From an uncultured Rikenellaceae bacterium (GTDB lineage Bacteria; Bacteroidota; Bacteroidia; Bacteroidales; Rikenellaceae), in the NCBI GenBank assembly GCA_944326945.1, contig CALVFY010000012.1, positions 1 to 59,512 of the forward strand: DNA of 59,512 bases. Reading direction: 5' to 3'. Every line of letters begins with the position of its first letter. Within the stretch, counting starts at the first letter, position 1. Under the pieces are notes generated by a model. It was not told the origin of the DNA. It was given only the letters and a program-made list of their open reading frames with translations, and searched no databases. The translations under genes were made by a program, and so were the position numbers. Below are positions 54,880 to 59,512 of this stretch, piece by piece.

Positions 54880-56682
54880 ATGGAAAATTTCGTCGTCAGC
54901 GCTCGCAAATACCGTCCTGCCACCTTCGCTTCGGTCGTGGGACAATATCATATCACCTCCACCCTCAAAAATGCCATCAGCCGTGGACAATTAGCCCACG
55001 CTTACCTGTTCTGTGGACCGCGAGGTGTGGGAAAGACCACTTGCGCTCGTATCTTCGCCAAAGCCATCAACTGTCTTTCCCCCGTGGACGCCGAAGCCTG
55101 CAACCAATGCGAATCGTGTCGCGGATTCAATGAAGGCCGTTCATTCAATATCCACGAGCTGGATGCCGCCTCCAACAACTCGGTCGACGACATCCGTTCA
55201 TTGACCGAACAGGTACGTATTCCGCCACAGATCGGCCGGTACAGCGTCTACATCATCGACGAGGTACATATGCTCTCCGCAGCGGCTTTCAACGCATTCC
55301 TCAAAACACTCGAGGAACCGCCCGCTCACGCCATCTTCATCCTGGCCACCACCGAAAAGCACAAGATACTGCCGACCATCCTCTCCCGTTGCCAGATTTT
55401 CGACTTCAATCGCATCCGGGTCGAAGACAGTGTCGCCTACCTCAAATATATCGCTTCGCAGGAGGGTATTACGGCCGACGACGAATCGCTTCATCTGATC
55501 GCCCAAAAAGCCGACGGAGGAATGCGCGACGCACTTTCGATGTTTGACAAAGCAGTCTCGTTCTGTGGAAACAACCTGAATTTCAAAGAGGTAGCCCAAA
55601 CCCTCAACGTACTGGATTACGACACCTATTTCACTGTCACAAAACTGATCCTCGCAGGCGACTATCCCGGCGCACTCCTGTTGTTGGACGATGTACTGCG
55701 TAAGGGATTCTCGGGACAAACCTTTCTGACGGGATTGAACAGCCATTTCCGGGATATTCTGATGTGTAAATCGCCCGATACATTGAAACTGCTGGAAGTG
55801 ACCGGATCATTATTGGATCGCTATAAACAGCAAGGGGCCGATTGCGACGTAGGATTCCTGTTCGAAGCGATCTCGCTACTGACAGCGCTCGACGGTTCGC
55901 TCCGCACCTCATCCAACCAGCGCTTGAGCGTGGAACTGGGCCTGATGAAACTCTGCGGGCTCGGTCAAAAAAAAAATGACTCAACCGGGCAGATAGCCTC
56001 TCCCGCACTTCCTCCTCTGCAAAGTAACCGGACCGCTACCGTATCGTCGGTTGAAATCGTCTCCACCCAACCACCGGTCGAACAGAAACCCTCTTCGCCG
56101 CCACAGCGCAACGAATCAACACCCACGATCACTCCGACCTCTCCTTCGCAAGAGAAACCCGCTACGCCCGCCGAAACGGCCTCCAAACCGAAACCGCCCG
56201 CACCCCATACGATCCGATCCATTTCGGGACTTCCGATCTCATCGATCATGAATGCCTCGCGTGGCAGTTATACCGGAGAACCAACTGCAGAAGAAAAACA
56301 CTCTTCCCAGGAGACCGAAAAAACAGACCCGGACAGCGAAAATAAAATACGCAATGCCATGCCGGAATTGGTTCGTCGGATAGAAAAAGTACGTCCTCGA
56401 ATAGCCATGGCCTTCCGAGAATTACAAACACAAGGGAATATATTGAAAATCAATGTTCCCAACGAATCTCTGCGTGAAGATATCCTCCGTAATCAATCGG
56501 AAATACTCTCGTTGCTGATCGACGTGGCTCATCTCGAAGGAACAGCCAAACTGGAGGTAACGGTTGTGGAAAAAGTGACCGGATTGAAACCGGTCCGTGT
56601 GGAAGATCGCCTGAAATTCCTGACCGAAAAAAATCCGCTCCTGACCGCTCTTCGAAAGGAGATGGATCTGGATGTGGAATAG
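54880..56682 (+). CDS. dnaX: DNA polymerase III subunits gamma and tau
   Basis: 600-aa clamp-loader ATPase. Walker A FCGPRGVGKTTCARIFAKAI, zinc-binding cysteines (CLSPVDAEACNQCESC), Walker B IIDEVHMLSAAAFNAFLKTL, sensor 1 IFILATTEKHKILPTILSRC. Domain III runs to about residue 365. A Pro/Ser/Thr-rich linker (~375-470) separates it from a C-terminal domain (NAMPELVRRIEKVRPRIAMA, FRELQTQGNILKINVPNESL) of the kind that contacts the polymerase. An A9 run at 55967-55975 lies near the end of the ATPase part; no programmed frameshift is evident. Confidence 0.96.
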   Translation: MENFVVSARKYRPATFASVVGQYHITSTLKNAISRGQLAHAYLFCGPRGVGKTTCARIFAKAINCLSPVDAEACNQCESCRGFNEGRSFNIHELDAASNNSVDDIRSLTEQVRIPPQIGRYSVYIIDEVHMLSAAAFNAFLKTLEEPPAHAIFILATTEKHKILPTILSRCQIFDFNRIRVEDSVAYLKYIASQEGITADDESLHLIAQKADGGMRDALSMFDKAVSFCGNNLNFKEVAQTLNVLDYDTYFTVTKLILAGDYPGALLLLDDVLRKGFSGQTFLTGLNSHFRDILMCKSPDTLKLLEVTGSLLDRYKQQGADCDVGFLFEAISLLTALDGSLRTSSNQRLSVELGLMKLCGLGQKKNDSTGQIASPALPPLQSNRTATVSSVEIVSTQPPVEQKPSSPPQRNESTPTITPTSPSQEKPATPAETASKPKPPAPHTIRSISGLPISSIMNASRGSYTGEPTAEEKHSSQETEKTDPDSENKIRNAMPELVRRIEKVRPRIAMAFRELQTQGNILKINVPNESLREDILRNQSEILSLLIDVAHLEGTAKLEVTVVEKVTGLKPVRVEDRLKFLTEKNPLLTALRKEMDLDVE

Positions 56683-56704
56683 CGAGCCAATTTCCTGACA
56701 GTGA

Positions 56705-56736
56705 TTTCGCATAGCGGCGATTTTTTACTACATTTG
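56705..56736 (+). promoter_or_regulatory. Promoter of tyrS-asnA
   Basis: TTTC (56705-56708), 20-nt spacer, TACATTTG (56729-56736); close to consensus. Leader to the tyrS ATG is about 65 nt. Confidence 0.6.
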
Positions 56737-56755
56737 CGCACTATGATGACTAATG

Positions 56756-56774
56756 ATGTCCCGACACGGGACAT
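56756..56774 (+). promoter_or_regulatory. Hairpin in the tyrS leader
   Basis: Perfect 8-bp inverted repeat atgtcccg/cgggacat around the loop aca, between the promoter and the start codon. No U-tract follows, so it is not a terminator; an operator or mRNA-stability role is possible. Confidence 0.4.
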
Positions 56775-56804
56775 TTAACCAAGATAACATAAGAAAATCA
56801 AACG

Positions 56805-58100
56805 ATGAATTTTGTTGAAGAGCTTTCCTGGCGCGGCATGATCCACGACATGATGCCCGGAGCCAAGGAACAACTGGAAAAAGAGATGACAACGGCCTAC
56901 GTGGGCATCGACCCCACGGCCGATTCGCTCCACATCGGACACCTGGTGAGCGTCATGATTCTCAAACATTTTCAACGATGCGGTCACAAACCTATCGCTT
57001 TGGTAGGCGGTGCTACGGGCATGATCGGCGACCCCTCCGGAAAATCGCTCGAACGGAATCTGCTCGACGAAAAAACCTTGAGACATAATCAGGAAGCCAT
57101 CAAAAAACAACTTTCGAAACTGATCGACTTCAATTCCGATGCACCCAATGCCGCAGAAATGGTCAACAACTACGACTGGATGAAGGATTTCTCGTTTCTC
57201 GACTTCATCCGCGACGTAGGCAAGCTGATCACCGTCAACTACATGATGGCCAAGGATTCCGTCAAGAAGCGTTTCAACGGGGAAGGCGAAGGAATGTCTT
57301 TCACGGAGTTCACCTATCAGTTGGTTCAGGGATATGACTTCCTGCACCTGTACCAAACCAGGAATTGCAAAATCCAGTTGGGCGGTTCCGATCAGTGGGG
57401 CAACATCACCACGGGAACCGAATTGATCCGTCGTAAATTGGGTGGCGAAGCCTATGCCATTGTCTGCCCGCTGATCAAGAAAGCCGACGGCACGAAGTTC
57501 GGCAAGACCGAATCGGGTAATATCTGGCTCGATCCGCGCTATACGTCGCCGTATAAATTCTACCAGTTCTGGCTCAATACGAGCGACGAGGACGCCAAAA
57601 GCTATATCAAAATCTTCACCCTGCTCGACCGGGAGACAATCGAGGGACTGATCGCAGAACACGATCAGGCGCCCCATCTGCGTATTCTGCAAAAACGGCT
57701 GGCTCGTGAATTGACCTGCATGATCCACTCCGAAGATGAGTTCCACAAGGCCGAGGAGGCTTCCGCCATTCTGTTCGGCGGAGCCACAGCCGAAGCTCTT
57801 CGTCATTTGGACGAACAGACCCTTTTGCAGGTATTCGAAGGTGTTCCCCAGTTCACACTGCCCGCAGGAGCAATTACCCCGGCACAAGGGATCTCATTCG
57901 TCGATCTGTGCGGCGGGCAATTGCAGGTGTTCTCCTCGAAAGGAGAGACCCGTAAATTGATCCAGGGTGGGGGTGTATCGCTCAACAAAGAGAAGGTAAC
58001 CTCTCCCGAGCAGATGGTAACGGAAAATGATCTGATCGCTGGAAAATACCTCGTGGTGCAGAAAGGGAAAAAGAACTATTACCTGATTATCCGTCAATAG
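56805..58100 (+). CDS. tyrS: Tyrosyl-tRNA synthetase
   Basis: Charges tRNA-Tyr (431 aa, cytoplasm). Class I signatures: the HIGH box [17 protein letters not shown] and the KMSKS-type loop [13 protein letters not shown]. Tyrosine-pocket stretches are [14 protein letters not shown] and [13 protein letters not shown] with [16 protein letters not shown]-terminal S4 RNA-binding domain (~355-431; [20 protein letters not shown]) is present. It shares a transcript with asnA, which begins 7 bp after the stop. Confidence 0.97.
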   Translation: MNFVEELSWRGMIHDMMPGAKEQLEKEMTTAYVGIDPTADSLHIGHLVSVMILKHFQRCGHKPIALVGGATGMIGDPSGKSLERNLLDEKTLRHNQEAIKKQLSKLIDFNSDAPNAAEMVNNYDWMKDFSFLDFIRDVGKLITVNYMMAKDSVKKRFNGEGEGMSFTEFTYQLVQGYDFLHLYQTRNCKIQLGGSDQWGNITTGTELIRRKLGGEAYAIVCPLIKKADGTKFGKTESGNIWLDPRYTSPYKFYQFWLNTSDEDAKSYIKIFTLLDRETIEGLIAEHDQAPHLRILQKRLARELTCMIHSEDEFHKAEEASAILFGGATAEALRHLDEQTLLQVFEGVPQFTLPAGAITPAQGISFVDLCGGQLQVFSSKGETRKLIQGGGVSLNKEKVTSPEQMVTENDLIAGKYLVVQKGKKNYYLIIRQ

Positions 58101-58107
58101 GAGAGCG

Positions 58108-59145
58108 ATGCCATTAATCAAGCCAAAAGATTACCGCAACCTGCTGGGATCGGCAGAGCAGACAGAAAAGGCGATCAAAAACCTGAAAGACATGTTTCAG
58201 GAGAATTTGTCCGCTCAGTTGGCTTTGTTGCGCGTTACTGCTCCGATGGTAGTGCTTCAGGGAACGGGTATCAATGATGATCTGAACAGCGTGGAGCGTG
58301 CCGTTACCTTCCCGATCCGGGACATGGGCGAACAAAAAGCCGAAGTGGTTCATTCGCTGGCCAAATGGAAACGACTCAAACTCGCCGAATTGGGTACCGA
58401 TCCGGGACGCGGCATTTATACCGATATGAATGCCCTGCGCCCCGATGAGGAATTGGATAACATCCATTCGATTTACGTAGACCAGTGGGACTGGGAGAAG
58501 ATAATTACGCCCGAACAGCGTAATATCGCCTTCCTGAAGCAGACCGTACGCCGTATCTACGAGTCGATCAAAGTGACCGAAAACAAACTCTACGTGGAAT
58601 TCCCTCAATTAAAGCCCCGGTTGCCCGAAGAGATCTTTTTCATCCATTCGCAACAGTTGCTCGACATGTATCCGGATCTGAGTCCCAAAGAACGCGAAAA
58701 CGAGATCGTACGCCAGCATAAGGCCGTATTTGTGATCGGAATCGGCAATCCTCTCTCGAACGGCAGCGCCCACGACGGCCGGGCCGCTGACTACGACGAC
58801 TGGAGCACTCCCAACGACGAAGGATACTTCGGTTTAAACGGCGACATTCTGCTCTGGAACCCGATCCTCGAGAGCGCTTTCGAAGTATCGAGCATGGGAA
58901 TCCGGGTCGATGCACCGGCATTGGAACGTCAACTGGCCATACGGGGTCAGGAATGGAAAAAAGAGCTCTATTTCCATCGTCGGTTACTTGCCGGAGAACT
59001 TCCTAACACAATCGGTGGAGGTATCGGTCAATCGCGTTTGTGCATGTTCCTGCTGCGTAAAGCCCATATCGGCGAAATACAAAGCAGCATTTGGCCCGAA
59101 CAGATGCGTCAGGAATGTTTAAACGCCGGGATTGAATTGGTTTAA
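58108..59145 (+). CDS. asnA: Aspartate-ammonia ligase (asparagine synthetase A)
   Basis: Makes asparagine from aspartate, ammonia and ATP (345 aa). It is a class II aminoacyl-tRNA-synthetase-like fold: LLRVTAPMVVLQGTGINDDL, VVHSLAKWKRLKLAELGTDP, ETHSIY-like block NIHSIYVDQWDWEKII, and the final motif 3-like GGGIGQSRLCMFLLRKAHIG. A ribosome-binding site (ggagag) overlaps the tyrS stop region, so translation is closely linked. Ends the operon before a strong terminator. Confidence 0.97.
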   Translation: MPLIKPKDYRNLLGSAEQTEKAIKNLKDMFQENLSAQLALLRVTAPMVVLQGTGINDDLNSVERAVTFPIRDMGEQKAEVVHSLAKWKRLKLAELGTDPGRGIYTDMNALRPDEELDNIHSIYVDQWDWEKIITPEQRNIAFLKQTVRRIYESIKVTENKLYVEFPQLKPRLPEEIFFIHSQQLLDMYPDLSPKERENEIVRQHKAVFVIGIGNPLSNGSAHDGRAADYDDWSTPNDEGYFGLNGDILLWNPILESAFEVSSMGIRVDAPALERQLAIRGQEWKKELYFHRRLLAGELPNTIGGGIGQSRLCMFLLRKAHIGEIQSSIWPEQMRQECLNAGIELV

Positions 59146-59157
59146 TGCATTTCAAAT

Positions 59158-59196
59158 AACGAAAGAGGAGTCCGAAAAACGGACTCCTCTTTCGTT
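59158..59196 (+). terminator. Terminator of tyrS-asnA
   Basis: Perfect 17-bp stem (59158-59174 with 59180-59196) around an aaaaa loop, 12 bp past the asnA stop; nearly symmetrical, so it may also serve a convergent gene on the right. Confidence 0.88.
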
Positions 59197-59355
59197 TCAC
59201 ACACAAAATATCACTATTCGATCCGAATCAAAGAATTACGGGCAGGGACATTCCGCTCCACCGCTACTTCCGCAATCTTGAGGGGAAGTCCTGCCCACAA
59301 TTTAAAATAATTCTCGTCGCCACAGATGATGGCATCCAAAAGAGATACAGGACGG

Positions 59356-59512
59356 ACTAAAAGAGATCGAAATGAACACACCCGACAATTTTTGCCACTG
59401 CGGAGACAGATTCTTTCAAAGTAACCGACGAGATCTCCTCACCGACCTTTTCCCACTCCGACATGCTTCCCGGTAACAATTTCCCGACGACCAGTTCCTT
59501 TTTCCTCTCTTT
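59356..59512 (-). CDS. Partial unrecognised reading frame at the right edge
   Basis: The last ~300 bases hold no complete gene. On the minus strand one frame is open from the edge to a TAG at 59356-59358 (reading ...KLLPGSMSEWEKVGEEISSV and ending VHFDLF). A second minus frame is open from about 59424 to a TAG at 59214-59216 (ending NVPARNSLIRIE). I recognise neither. They could be two pieces of one frameshifted gene end or chance frames. Confidence 0.25.

Noticed and set aside
55967..55975. A9 run in dnaX as a programmed frameshift site making gamma
   Set aside because: I see no downstream stem-loop or Shine-Dalgarno-like stimulator, and the family outside Enterobacteria does not generally rely on it; it remains only a homopolymer.
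1..59512. CRISPR arrays, tRNA/rRNA genes, insertion sequences, phage genes
   Set aside because: No regularly spaced repeats, cloverleaf-type sequences or transposase/integrase motifs were found on reading both strands.

Overview
The window is a chromosomal segment of a Bacteroidetes bacterium, most probably of the order Bacteroidales. The evidence is the SusC/SusD pairs, the hybrid two-component system (HTCS) genes, the ECF sigma/FecR pair, the fumarate reductase operon (frdCAB/sdhCAB), DUF3467 and DUF456 proteins, and repeated promoters of the Bacteroidetes type (TTG, about 20 nt, TAnnTTTG). I cannot place it to genus; a Rikenellaceae- or Barnesiella-like gut commensal is only a guess. No rRNA, tRNA, CRISPR array, integrase or transposase was seen.

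Layout. (1) 74-7123, minus strand: sulfatase-fold membrane transferase, cysE and a DUF456 protein, preceded by the fumarate reductase/succinate dehydrogenase operon. (2) 7488-24172, plus strand: an intact polysaccharide utilisation locus (PUL). It runs ECF sigma, FecR anti-sigma, STN-type SusC, SusD, an unrecognised two-domain lipoprotein, an SUMF1/FGE-like lipoprotein with fibronectin-like repeats, a GH28, a hydroxypyruvate-isomerase-like/GH105 fusion and a GH92. A URO-D-like protein and 5-formyl-THF cyclo-ligase follow. GH28 and GH105 point to pectin or rhamnogalacturonan; GH92 adds a mannosidase-type activity. (3) 25898-30094: a two-domain acyltransferase of the OlsF type (amino-acid lipid synthesis), uvrC and a DUF3467 protein.

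(4) 30226-38690: a visibly GC-richer cassette carrying two PL9 pectate lyases, a DUF5123-like lipoprotein and, head to head, a SusD without its N-terminus and an HTCS without its N-terminus. The two truncated genes abut near 36,327; the SusD start, the expected SusC, the promoters and the HTCS sensor are missing, so this PUL looks gutted by one deletion (or by a misassembly). (5) 38750-42880: aminopeptidase P, a YjbQ-family protein and Tex. (6) 42935-47987, minus strand: GH2, a DUF4861-like protein and a gene whose first ~464 residues are an HTCS sensor propeller and whose last ~150 look like the end of a rhamnogalacturonan-lyase-type protein, i.e. a second in-frame deletion-type chimera. (7) 48229-59145: pfkA, a PspC/PadR/PspC/LiaF-TM membrane-stress operon, clpB, dnaX, tyrS and asnA, closed by a strong terminator.

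How it works together. The first PUL is probably controlled by cis-acting ECF sigma/FecR signalling through the STN domain of its SusC: pectic fragments captured at the surface are imported, trimmed by GH28 and GH92, and unsaturated uronyl ends are removed by GH105. The fused isomerase domain may act on the product. The other two carbohydrate clusters appear to be decayed or rearranged pectin PULs. The most novel-looking items are the isomerase-GH105 fusion, the unrecognised toroid-like lipoprotein at 14267, the SUMF1-like protein lacking one catalytic cysteine, and the two deletion-type junctions in HTCS genes.
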